Positions 27,652-37,622 of a stretch of 51,328 nt of DNA are shown in pieces. Position 1 is the stretch's first letter, and the number at the start of each line of letters is the position of its first letter. The position numbers and the translations under genes were made by a program. The notes beneath the pieces were generated by a model. That model was not told where the DNA came from. It saw only the letters and a list, made by a program, of their open reading frames with translations, and did not search any database. The stretch is from Fragilaria crotonensis (Eukaryota; Bacillariophyta; Fragilariophyceae; Fragilariales; Fragilariaceae), in NCBI GenBank assembly GCA_022925895.1, contig JAKSYS010000455.1, forward strand, positions 1-51,328. The letters are read 5' to 3'.

Positions 27652-29100
27652 CTACCTCCGTTCCAAAACAAGAGTGCCATTTGACCAAACAGTAGTAGGG
27701 TAAATTCTGGCATTTCATCGAACCGTCATGTCATTTGCATTGTTCGTGATGAAAGGAATACATCCATGTATAGCATTGAATACAAGCGTGATCGTTTGAA
27801 TGACACCACGGACCTTGAGCCCAAGTTAAGACCTTCGCCGCAGACAAAATGAACAACTTACTTGCTGGGCAGAAAAGTCAGAAGCTCGTTTTCAGCTTGC
27901 TGAAGGAGTTCAAAAAGCACGGAAATCGACGAAATTTTTTGTCGGGATTGTAACCGCCGCAAGACATGGTTTCGTTTGTGTCTACGACCAAGTAGGACCG
28001 TTTGTGGGGGAACACTTAAATGCATTTTTCAATCCGGCAAACGACAGTTTTGGTACTTTCAGATATTGCTAAGTAAATGTCTTTCAAACTGTGTCAAGAC
28101 AAAACCATGAATATTTTTATTCATTATCATTCCGTATGTAAATAATGTATGCGTCAATGAAAGAACAGGTATGACAGGCAGCATAGGCGAAATTTTTTTC
28201 AACTTTAGCGGAATTATATCTAAGTAATGGCCGTTGAGACAACGCGAGCATCGCCGAAACGTGGAAACATACTGATCGTCTACAGCAAAATGACCAAAAG
28301 ACACCAAATGAGAACACTAAGAGCACCCCCACGCGGGGGGTATTTCTTGGACATTTTGGATTTTAGCGTCATTTAGCGCCTTTTTTGGAAATCGGCACAC
28401 CACCGGTTGGGCCCGATGGACATTTTCGTAAAAGATCATGGAATATCTTGGAATATAATGCTATTCATTCTGCAATATATGGCAGAATTAATATGATTTC
28501 TGCTTCCTGGCTATAAAATAGCGTTGCTCGATATGTCCTATTTGATCAACTTCGATTCAAGACTTTTGATCGATTCAACGCTGGATTCAGGCATCGTGCG
28601 CCATATTTATGCTCGGTGCGCCATACTTTGTACTGTAGTACAGTACTTGACTACGTTTCAAAATCGCAACAGAATTGACATCATTTGGGATGACAATGGC
28701 GACCTCATCGACCTAGTGATGATGTTGTTCTTCACACCAGGAGGTGATTTCACGCCTGAAAACGAAGTGCTTCATGAGCAAATCGTCGTTGCTGACCGGT
28801 GGATCCATTCTACAACCATGATGATGATGACAGAACGAGAGACCGAGGATGACGACGAACGAATCGTACTGTACTCGTATACTGGTACTGAAATATTCTA
28901 CGGCGCACGGGTCCGCGCTCGTTTTTGAACCCAATAATAGCGCATCGGGTGGGAATTGGAGAAGTGATCGGACATGTCGGAAATGTCCTAAATCAGCTTC
29001 TAAGGACGCTACTCGAAAAATAGCGTCCCAAAAAGACCCCGACGGGTGGGGATGCTCTTATAGAAAATCAAATGGCACTCTTTTTTTGGAAAGGAGGTAG
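27652..29100. mobile_element. Tc1/mariner-like element (33-bp TIRs, TA duplication)
   Basis: Left terminus CTACCTCCGTTCCAAAACAA continuing to CCATTTGA (27652-27684), and the right terminus as its inverted copy (29068-29100), match at 31 of 33 positions. TA flanks both ends (27650-27651 and 29101-29102). The ends resemble the CTCCCTCCGTTCC termini of plant Stowaway/mariner elements. About 700 bp remains after removing the inner MITE, and no transposase frame is recognisable. Confidence 0.85.
28318..29060. mobile_element. PIF/Harbinger-like MITE nested in the mariner-like element
   Basis: The ends TAAGAGCACCCCCACGCGGG and, inverted, TAAGAGCATCCCCACCCGTC are alike. Homology fades inwards through TTTTTGGGACGCTA-like sequence. 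GAGCATCCCCA termini and a 3-bp TWA target (TAA left, TTA right, so one mismatch) fit PIF/Harbinger. The 134-residue frame at 28524-28928 inside it has no recognisable domain. Confidence 0.6.
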
Positions 29101-29106
29101 TAGTAT

Positions 29107-29578
29107 CAGGGTTGGCAGGCAGGTGTTTTTTGCGGAGTGGTTTTTTGGGTTTTATTCAAAAAACCACCTCGTTTTGGGTGGCAGTGGTTTTTTATTTTCG
29201 AGCTAAAAAGGTGTTTTTTCAAAGAGTTCGTACGTGTTTATACAGTACTGTATACTGCATGCCACTGTATACTTGTTACTGTATCACGTAACGATACTAC
29301 AGTACACAGTTTCAAACTTCTCCACATTCAGATATGCAGTTGCAAACTACAAAGAAGGTTGAATAAGGATGTAAATATGTTAAAGAACAATTGCTTTGGT
29401 GTTATTGCAAGCATCCAATGTAGAATATTGGGTCCAACATCAAATAAAATGAATGTAGAATTAAAGACCTTACTGTGTAAAAAACACTAGTGTTTTTTGG
29501 GTGTTTTTTAGGTGTTTTTTGGTGTTTTTTAAAAAACCACCTGGCCAAAATCGGGACCGGTGGTTTTTCACAACCCTG
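29107..29578. mobile_element. hAT MITE with perfect 8-bp target duplication
   Basis: 472 bp. Ends are CAGGGTTG and CAACCCTG, flanked by AGTAGTAT at 29099-29106 and 29579-29586. Inside are GGTGTTTTTT and AAAAAACCACC runs near both ends, which look like subterminal repeats. The left target copy overlaps the last bases of the mariner-like element, so this insertion is younger than that one. Confidence 0.9.
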
Positions 29579-29919
29579 AGTAGTATTTTGAATTCCGGTG
29601 TTCGGGAATACCAGTCATAATTTCTATAAATGTTCTGTCATGCATCAGTGTGTATACGGTTCATTTCTGTACTGTAGTACTGTAATTTACTGTTACTGTC
29701 GTGTTTTTACTACCATTGTAACTAACGGACAAAAACAAGGGAACCGAGTAAGTACTGCACTTCAAAAAATGACGATACGTAATATTTAAACCGGACTGTA
29801 TGAATTTTCAATGGCAAAATACTTCCCAGAGCAACAGCCCAATACCATTCTACCTACTGGAGGACCGTAATACCAGATTCAACGTGGGACAGTATTTTTT
29901 TCCAATCCCTGGTTGAGAC

Positions 29920-31130
29920 AACGGACCGTGAGGTTATGATGACAGGAGCATTCGCGGCCGTAACGTGGGCGAATTGTTCCTGTCGTTTCGGCTGTGACCA
30001 AAGTGGTCGGCGAGGATGGCGTCGCCTATGCGACGTACGTCCACGAAGCGTTATTTGACTTCAACCCCGCACAAAAGGAGTCTCTCCTTTCTGTGCACCA
30101 GTCCCTGCGCGATCAGCGCAATGGCATCGATGATCGGGCGCGTTGCGAACGGGATTTACATGGTAATCCTGGATTGCAGGCCGCCCGTTTTGGGAACAAA
30201 GTTGTACCGTTCTACTTTGACGGTACAAAGTGTTTTTTCGCCGTCTGACGACCGAAGAGGAGCGTTCGTTGCCGAAGATAGTCTTGACCGATGGTTCAGT
30301 TCCGTACAAACCAACGGCCAGGTTACATTCTCGGCGACGTCCCACCGTTTCGCCAGACCTGACAATGTGGAAGCACAATTTGGGGTTCATCCCCGATCAT
30401 GTTGTTGCGAAGACGTTGAGCGTCACCACGCAGATGATTCCAACGGTGGAGGCTGAGATGCGTGAGATCATGTGTGATCATTTCCAGACTCATCTGCAGG
30501 AACTTAGGGTACGACGGGTGAATGATGCATGCTATGTTGACACCTTCTTTTCCTCCATCCCGTCGGTGTGAGGATTCACATGTTGGAACTTGTACTGTTT
30601 CCAACGTACCGGGTTGGACGTTGTCTATTTGATGCGTCGACGTTCACAGAGTCCGACTACTTTGCCTCGGATGGTGGCCGAGTGCGGCGCCCTGTCAATC
30701 AAATCGGATGACGCGCCTGAGTTTAAAGGTAAGCGTTGGGTTGACTATCTAAACACGATGACCATCCAGTCTGTGTTCACCGAAGCACACCACCACCCGA
30801 ATGAGAACCTTGCTGAACGCCGTGGCGGTTCCTTGAAAGCCGCAACGGTTCACTTGCTGCGAGTCACGGGTTGTCCCAATCGTATTGGTGTTTTGCCCTC
30901 GAATACGTTTGCTTATTGCGGACGGTCCTTGCACGCAGAAGCTTGGGTTGGCATACACCTCACGAGACACATTGGGGCGATCGCCCTGACATCAGCATGT
31001 TTTGTTTCGTTTTTGGCAACCGGTATGGTATTACCAACCGCGCCAGTCGTTTCCCAAATCAAAAATGCTTTAAAGGCGCTTTCTGGGTATTGCTCAAAAC
31101 ATCGGTGATGCTTTTTGTTTTCTGATCCTG
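29920..31130 (+). pseudogene. copia protease end and integrase (decayed)
   Basis: Recognisable parts in shifting frames are FDFNPAQKESLLSVHQSLRD and FYFDGTKCFF (30050-30240), RRLTTEEERSLPKIVLTDG (30235-30290), and an integrase with DTFFSSIPSV (30541-30570), KSDDAPEFKGKRWVDYLN (about 30705-30755) and AEHHHPNENLAERR-like sequence at about 30783. These look like the D, D and E positions of a copia integrase. A TGA at 30569-30571 and several frame changes break it. Confidence 0.7.
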
Positions 31131-32160
31131 ACCCAACCAGAAAACGAGGACGAATCTCCCCCGAAGGTACTCGCGCGTTCGGTTATTCGAAAGCGATACC
31201 CGCGTAAGGAGCCGCCAATCGTGGACACGTCTTCCACTTCGGCACCGTTGCTATTCTACAAGAGCGACGGTATCACGCCGTTAGATGATCCGACTCCAGT
31301 TTCTGCGTCGGATGGTGATGACATTGACTCTGATGTGGCGGCCGATTGTTCTGCGGGTACGTCGCCATTTTTCCGGTCATAGTTGTCTCAATCTGTCCGC
31401 GATGTTGAAGATTCAGACGCGTTTGACAACGGAATCCTTGAGGTTTATGGACCGCCAACCGTGCGTCCACGTCTTTTAGACATCGATTCTGATCTTCGCT
31501 CTTCTGCCCTCACCGCGTCGGACCAGTCCGTTATGCCATCGGATAGTACGACGATGCCCCCAACCAATGTGCTACGGCCTCCAAATTGTTAGTCTCCTCA
31601 AACGTACCTGTGTTCCCGTCCATTGTTGTCGACGATGGACACTCGTTCAGTACTCCCGTCGCGGTATGTACTACTGCAAATCCTCCGAACGACGGTTCAC
31701 TGGATGACCGACCTTTGCGTCATATAGGTTTGGAAGCAAGTGTCGATCTTCGCCCGATTACACAGGACAAGGATGTGGAGCCTCCCATCCTCGATGATGT
31801 TGCTCATCAACTATCCCGGGTTACTGCAGACCTGGCAGATGATGAACAGTTTGAGAAGCTAGATGGCCACACTTGGAGGGATGGAGTATTGTTTTTTGTT
31901 GTTCGTTGGAAGACAGACGAGACGTCTTGTTTGCCGTTTCATCAGGTGAAGCTCGACTATCCCCGAGAGACGGCGGACTACATTTTCACCCACAAACTTG
32001 GATGTGCGGATGGGCCAGTTTACTTGTCAGTACACGAAGGTTGTACGCCGCATTTTGCGTTGTTGTTACCCCATGTCGCCATGCGTTGGTGGTACTACGG
32101 CTACGGTAATTCGAGTTGCATCCAATCTACCCGACGGCACCGTCTCATTTGACAAGGAGT
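31131..32160 (+). pseudogene. copia linker with chromodomain-like segment (decayed)
   Basis: A Ser/Asp-rich linker with stops at 31381 and 31590 leads to 31586-32152. Residues encoded at about 31847-32005 read EKLDGHTWRDGVLFFVVRWK then LDYPRETADYIFTHKLG. The V-x-W-K core and the following P...YI pattern resemble a chromodomain, a module usually tied to Ty3/gypsy integrases. Confidence 0.5.
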
Positions 32161-32219
32161 GACCAGTGCGGTTTCTCGACCCGGAGTGAGTCGAAAGCGG
32201 AAGAAGCCAGGACATCTCA

Positions 32220-33856
32220 GTCGCCCCATTGAGGTTAAGTATGGCGTTGCAATTCCTCATAACGTTCGTCATGCCCTTGAGTTGGATCGTGAGGCAGGCA
32301 ATACGTTTTGGGTGGACGCCATTTGAAAGGAAATCACATCCTTGCTGGCTCTCGACTGTTTCGAGTTTCATGACCCGGGATAGAAGCCCAGCTCGGAGTT
32401 CCAGTGGACAAAGCTCTCTATGATCTTTGAGGTTAAGCAAGACGGACGCCGGAAGGCACGCTTGGTTGCCGGTGGCCAAATGGTAGATCCGATGGGTATC
32501 AGCTCACGTTCCACAGTAGTCAATGGCATCAGCGTGCATCTTCTTGACTTGCTTGATCGCGCATTGCGACCAACTCCCAATTCTATGTGGAGATATTGGT
32601 AATGCTTTTATAACTGCTGACTGTTTAGAAAAGATCTATTCGAGAGCGGGACCTGAGTGAGGAACGCGAGGGATCGGTGTTGATTTTCAAGAAGGCACTC
32701 TACGGCCTGCGGTCGTCGAGTCGCGCTTTTCGGGCACACTTTGCGGATTTCCTCCGCTCGCTTGGTTTTTCAGCGACGCGGTACGACCGTGACGTGTGGA
32801 AGCGGCCTCGTGAGGAGCGCGACGGGTACGATTATATTTGTACTCATGTCGACGACTTCAAGATCGTTGCCCGTGACCCAGAACGTTGGAAATCTCATAT
32901 CCGCGGCATTCTTACTCAAATCAATTGGAACCCCATCCTACTATTTGGATAGTGATTAAGGAATGTATTCGCCGTATCGAATCGGACGACGAGTTGCCTG
33001 CTCTTGACGGTGCGCTTTGGCCCCATTGTACTCCCCTTCCAGAAGGGTGCCACCCTGAGCTTGACATTGTTGACGGACGTGGGAATCCGTAAACATCAGA
33101 TGTTTATCGGGATGGCGCAGTGGGCGTGCACGATTGGAAGATTAGACATTGCTTTCGCTGTTTCCTCCCTCAGCCGTTTCTCGGCAGATCCGAGAGAAAA
33201 CATCATCTCGGATTGGCGATACATTTGTTTGGGTACCTTAAAAAGTACCCCAATCGTCGCATTGTCCTCGATTCTTGGCCGCCCATTGATTATTGACGAC
33301 GGATTGCGACACGATTCTTTCCATCCTGATTTTCTCGATGATTACCCGGATGCGAAAGAGGATATCCTCGGTGATGACTTATGGCCGTGAGTTGGAAACT
33401 ACTGTATTCTTTGACGCAGATCACGCACACGATCACGTTACCAGACGTTCCATATCCGGCTTGATCGTTTTCGTCGGCAGCACTCCTGTTATCTGGTCCA
33501 GCAAGCGTCAGGGTTGAATCGCAACCAGAACGTATTGAGAGTTCATTTCCTCGATGCGATCAGCCGTGGAAGAGGCTATATCAATCCGCTACATGTTGCG
33601 ATGCCTTGGAGTGCCGGTCACTCGACCTACTGATTTGTTTGGCGACAATTTTGGGGTTATTCAAAGTGCCGTGATTCCGGAAGGCGAGCTGAAAAAGAAA
33701 CATATCGCAATTTCCTACCACTACGTGCGGGAGGCGATTGCGGCACTGATTGTGAATGCTACTTGGTGCCGGTCCGATGAGAACTTTGCGGACGTTTGTA
33801 CTAAGGCACTTGGTTCTAATATCTTCCGTAGTATTGTCAAAGATTTGATGGCTTAA
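32220..33856 (+). pseudogene. copia reverse transcriptase and RNase H (decayed)
   Basis: Pieces in changing frames read IFEVKQDGRRKARLVAGGQM (about 32421-32480), KKALYGLRSSSRAFRAHF (about 32686), YICTHVDDFKIVARD (catalytic Asp pair, about 32840), then RNase H parts GRLDIAFAVSSLSRFS (33138), FFDADHAHDHVTRRSISG (about 33410) and FGDNFGVIQSA...HIAISYHYVRE (33640-33740), ending FADVCTKAL. At least five stops or frameshifts are visible. Confidence 0.75.
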
Positions 33857-34267
33857 TATGCAGGAGTCTGGGCTTGAGAGGAGATGGGATACCGGGCATT
33901 GGCACTGGCTATTATGGTTCCCTCATTCAGCCGTTAGGTGATTGGGTTCTTCCCTTGCATAAGATGCGCCAGCGTCACCCAGCGTATTGGTTCGGTGGCC
34001 GGTTATGGGTAAAAATCCAAGAGCAGTATGTTAAATGCTGCGCTGAGTCCGACCGAGTCTTTCGAGAATCGACGACCAGGGCGTGCGATTGGGCCTCACC
34101 ACTCCCATCGCAGGTCCTTCTCACCTAATGTGCGGGTGTTCACTTGGAGTTTCCAACCAGCACTGTAACATGCATCTCATTATGAGACGGCTCTGCGATT
34201 TCAAGCGACGGCACCTGATTTGAAATCACACATGATGGAATGATACTCATCATGGTCAAAACAAACC
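33857..34267. other. region between copia remnant and retroelement E
   Basis: A frame at 33874-34128 (HKMRQRHPAYWFGGRLWVKI) looks protein-like and may be an earlier part of a retroelement, but I do not recognise it. Nothing else is seen. Confidence 0.35.
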
Positions 34268-34567
34268 ATGGATGTGATCAATTGGGATGCGCATGGTAAA
34301 GCTCTGCACCGCCACCTCAATCGACGAACACATCTCGTGAAGTTCGTCCATTGTCTGCTTCCTACGAACGCAAAGATTCATCGGAGTGATCCAGGAAAAC
34401 GTACGTGTCCTACTTGTCAACAAGGCCCAGAGACGTGGCAACATATTCTGCGATGTCCCTCAGAGCCACGTGTCACCTGGAGGCGGGCGACGCTCAGGAC
34501 TCTGGAAAGGAAATGCGACGAATTGGGTACGATGCCCCGTCTTAAACAATTGTTCTTGCAGGCTATC
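34268..34567 (+). pseudogene. retroelement E, Cys/His tail part
   Basis: Encodes WDAHGKALHRHLNRRTHLVK, then HCLLPTNAKIHR, then CPTCQQGPETWQHILRC. The C-x2-C...H-x3-C pattern after an LPTN motif is the zinc-binding tail seen in many LINE-type proteins. It ends at the insertion point of element C. Confidence 0.7.
34551..34567 (+). repeat. 17-bp target-site duplication, left copy
   Basis: TGTTCTTGCAGGCTATC here and at 36652-36668 brackets element C exactly. Confidence 0.9.
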
Positions 34568-36651
34568 CGATATAAACTTGGTACGCATATATCTTCAATG
34601 TACCACTCTGTCTGACATGCGCGATCATCAGGATCCACGGTGCATTACCAAAGGTGCTCTATCGGGTGAGCGACAGAGCACCTTTGTGACAAAATGTGGT
34701 TGGCCAAGACAAGAAGAACCAACGTCACAACAACGCCGTCTGTGGAAACGTTACATATCGTCACAGTTCTTGCGATACGGAACGTTCTGGAAACGCATTC
34801 CAACCGATAGCTTGCGAGATATCAAAGCGCGAAGAATTAAGTCGTCCATCGAACCTCTCGACGGCACCAACGACGTTTCATTTGCGGACATGATCAACAG
34901 TCTTCCACCATACCAACGTCGTCTCCTGACTCATATCAATCAATGTGCGGACGATTCCGCAGTGTGGAAAGCAAGTCGATCGAAAGGTAAAATAACGATC
35001 GCGTCGGATGGAGGTTTGAAAGACATTAGGGGGACTTTTGGGTGGACGATCAGTACGGGGGACAATACCACTCTACGAAGGGGCAGGACCAGTTGATGGT
35101 CCTCGTGATGTGGCAAATTGAACGAGATGCGAGATCGCAGGGCTCGCGGCTCCGCTGCTACTTCTCACGTTGCTCGTTCGCCATTGGGGATCAAAACATA
35201 AGTGCAAGTTCAGATGGGTCTGCGACAGTAAAGCAGCATTGTCCAATGTGATTAAACACACCAAAGTTCATGAACCGTGCAGGCGACAACCAGAGAATGC
35301 CGACCTTTTGTCCCAGATAAGATCCATGAAGCGGGAGTCAGGCATACGGGTGTCAACGAAGTGGATTAAAGGCCATCAGACAAGAAAACCAGCCGGATCG
35401 AAAGCACACGACGTACAGCGGAATCATCGGGCCGATGAATTGGCAACATGGTTTAGGGATCACCGGACTAGCGGCCAATCGAGGGACAAGACTGACCACG
35501 TCCAAGAGGAAAGGGTTTCGGTATGTATAAACGGCATTCGACAAGTTGGACAAGTCGAGGCGTGTATAAGATTCCACATAAACGGATATCATCTCCGATC
35601 CTATTTACAATCGAGACATCGGTGGTCCAATGACGTGTGGGACATGATTGATATCAAAGTGCTCGGGCAGTTCTGCCGGTCACTTATTCCAGCGAAACAG
35701 GTAGCACAAACGAAACTGATGTACGATCAACGCCATACGGGTGTTCGCCGGAACAGGGTTGCCACTATAAAAGATCCTTCTTTGACGTTATGCCCCTGTT
35801 GCCAACGAACCGAAGAAACCACAGATCATGTTCTGCAATGCAAAGAGAATCCGGGACGACGATCGGCTATCAAAGGGTTTCGGAAATCAATGGACGTGCT
35901 TGGAGCGACATCAGCCACACGAACGTTGAAAAGTCAGCTTTTGGGTTGGTTCACCGAGGAGTCAGGCGACGTCGATATGTCTATGGTACCACAAGGACAT
36001 GTACCACACGTTGAACTCGCATTACATCAACAATCTAGCATCGGGTGGTCCGCTGCGTCACGCGGATTTTTTCTGTTGCATGGAGCGAATTGGCGGCACA
36101 ACCGGACGATGTTACAGGCGACTACAATGCGACTCGCGGAGACTATATCATGAGGAAGGTGCTTATGGCGGTTCATACTTTCAGCGTAGAGCTATGGAAA
36201 GCTCGGAACCATCATCTCCATTCGACGAAGTCTTCAGTATGCAAGCAACTTCGGAATCCAGAGTTGGTGGAAATCACGCAACTCCACGAAAATGCTCACA
36301 TGGTAAATGCGGATGATCGCCACTTTTGCGAACGACCCCTGGAAGACATTGTGAATGCGAGTTCCTCGGTACGGCGCCGTTGGTTGCACTACATGCGTAA
36401 GGCCCGTGCACGATTTGAACTCGATGGATCTACTCAAACGAGGATGACAGATTTTTTCCGAAACAAGGGATGACACGTAAAGGCGACACGATGGATCACG
36501 TAGATGAATTCGACGACACGACTGGCAGTAACCACGATTGAAAAATATTAGGTACCGCGGTTCCGTAAGGATCTGCCGTACCGGGGTATACACTTAGTTT
36601 TTGACAAAAGGACTGGGATGGTGATAACCCTATAATTAGGTTTTATTATTA
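34568..36651 (+). mobile_element. 5'-truncated non-LTR retroelement C inserted into E
   Basis: 2,084 bp between two copies of a 17-bp target duplication. It starts inside the family's coding sequence (INLVRIYLQCTTLSDM, in step with INLARLHLKSTTLLDL of element B). Its 3' end, ATAACCCTATAATTAGGTTTTATTATTA, matches that of B. Truncated 5' end, long variable target duplication and shared A/T-repeat tail together indicate target-primed reverse transcription. Confidence 0.88.
34570..36473 (+). pseudogene. retroelement C protein: RNase H and Cys/His tail
   Basis: The first frame ends at 35096 after RRLWKRYISSQFLRYGTFWK and ASDGGLKDIRGTFGW (first RNase H Asp). A one-base shift near 35065 and a TGA at about 35118 follow, then TRCEIAGLAA with the catalytic Glu intact. 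The frame 35170-36153 holds CDSKAALSN (second Asp), WIKGHQ, HRADELATWF and the tail CPCCQRTEETTDHVLQC. A last piece in another frame runs to 36473 and ends in TRMTDFFRNKG. It is less decayed than element B. Confidence 0.75.
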
Positions 36652-36668
36652 TGTTCTTGCAGGCTATC
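36652..36668 (+). repeat. 17-bp target-site duplication, right copy
   Basis: Same sequence as 34551-34567, directly after the A/T-rich tail of element C. Confidence 0.9.
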
Positions 36669-37145
36669 GGTGATTGGACAAATCATAACTCCTCTGCTGA
36701 AAGCGAGTTCACTATGCACACGTCAGATGCACCTCTCGGCATAAGACGCCTGATATACCAACAGAATGCTATCGGCTGGGACCATATGTTTTTGGGGTTC
36801 AGCAGCGAATATAGCTCTCTCCAAGATGAGTATTATCCTAGGCAGGCAAGGGCCACGGAGACTAAACGTCAAATGGGGCAACGATGGCAGACTGCTATAA
36901 TTGGTGCCATCTGGCAACAATGGTTTTTTCTTTGGGAACTGCGAAACAAGGAGGAGCTTTATGGGGCAGATGCTCGTTCTAAAGCACTGGCGGAACGACG
37001 AGTAGTCGATCGCACGTTGATTGACATATATGACTTCAGGAATCAAATGGAGCCGAGCGTACGACAACTTCTACATCAGGATATCACGGATCATTTTTCT
37101 AAAACGGTGACGTATAATAAAAACTGGCTCAATCCAAGCAGTTAA
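36669..37145 (+). pseudogene. retroelement E, C-terminal part
   Basis: The open frame to 37145 (164 codons when read from 36651) includes QQNAIGWDHMFLGFSSEY, WFFLWELRNKEELYG and IDIYDFRNQMEPSVRQLL. It aligns with the ends of B (DQIGWHNRV, LWKARNTILH) and C (SSIGWSAASRG, LWKARNHHLH). The function of this C-terminal segment is unknown to me. Confidence 0.65.
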
Positions 37146-37622
37146 GTCTATCCGTCATTATTTTGGGATACAGTGATACAGTTCATGGGAGTCATGCTGG
37201 CCGCTACCAGTACATGATAGTGTCTAGTCGTGTGGGTCGAGTGTTTGTAGTCTGAAGTCTGAACACCGCGGCAGCACGTTAATTAGGTCTGTTTTTTTTT
37301 CTGGTTTTTTTTGGGGCTATTTCCAGTCGAAGAGTAGGGTCAGGATAGGATCGTCTGTCTTGCCATCCGCCAATGACACAGTATCTCAATCAGCACTACC
37401 TGGTACGTAGAATGCTTATCTATTCATTCCTCTACTACTAGTACTTGTAGTAGATCACTTCTTGTAGTGGTGCATGACAATACATGTATGTATAGTACTC
37501 AGACTGGTACAGTACATGTTACCAATTGTTACTGGCAGACCTGGCAGACCCACCGGTAGGGCACGACATACAGGACGTGAGCCCATCTACTCCGGCCTTT
37601 ACTGCATGAAATGCATATATGC
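37146..37622. other. intergenic between retroelement E and the hAT transposon
   Basis: No gene is seen. It contains T-rich runs at about 37290-37310 and a GTAC-rich stretch at 37400-37520. Confidence 0.5.

Larger units (their letters stand above)
27482..29911. mobile_element. non-autonomous hAT element, host of nested insertions
   Basis: Terminal inverted repeats CAGGGATTGGAA (left) and TTCCAATCCCTG (right) are perfect over 12 bp. Exact 8-bp target duplications GTTGAGAC lie at 27474-27481 and 29912-29919. Both length and CAGGG start fit the hAT superfamily. Without the elements inside it, about 500 bp of its own non-coding sequence remains, so it is a MITE-like deletion derivative. It interrupts the dead copia protease region. 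Confidence 0.88.
26762..33856 (+). mobile_element. degenerate Ty1/copia element, split by nested DNA transposons
   Basis: Gag-like and protease sequence at 26762-27481 resumes at 29920 and runs through integrase, a chromodomain-like segment, reverse transcriptase and RNase H to 33856. Many stops and frameshifts make it dead. The interruption 27482-29911 is a hAT-type element whose target duplication GTTGAGAC sits in the protease region. I could not identify LTRs, so the outer limits are those of the coding remains. Confidence 0.75.
34268..37310 (+). mobile_element. non-LTR-type retroelement E, split by element C
   Basis: The first part (34268-34567) encodes a Cys/His tail (CPTCQQGPETWQHILRC). 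The second part (36669-37145) continues in protein logic from LKQLFLQAI into GDWTNHNSS. Between them lies element C, bracketed by a 17-bp direct repeat. The 3' end is placed near a TTAATTAGGTCTG plus T-rich stretch at about 37279-37310, which resembles the family tail. The 5' part is missing. Confidence 0.7.

Noticed and set aside
28524-28928. 134-residue frame inside the Harbinger-like MITE
   Set aside because: It begins and ends within a non-autonomous element and has no transposase motif.
29137-29490. 117-residue frame inside the hAT MITE
   Set aside because: It spans the T-rich subterminal repeats; chance open frame.
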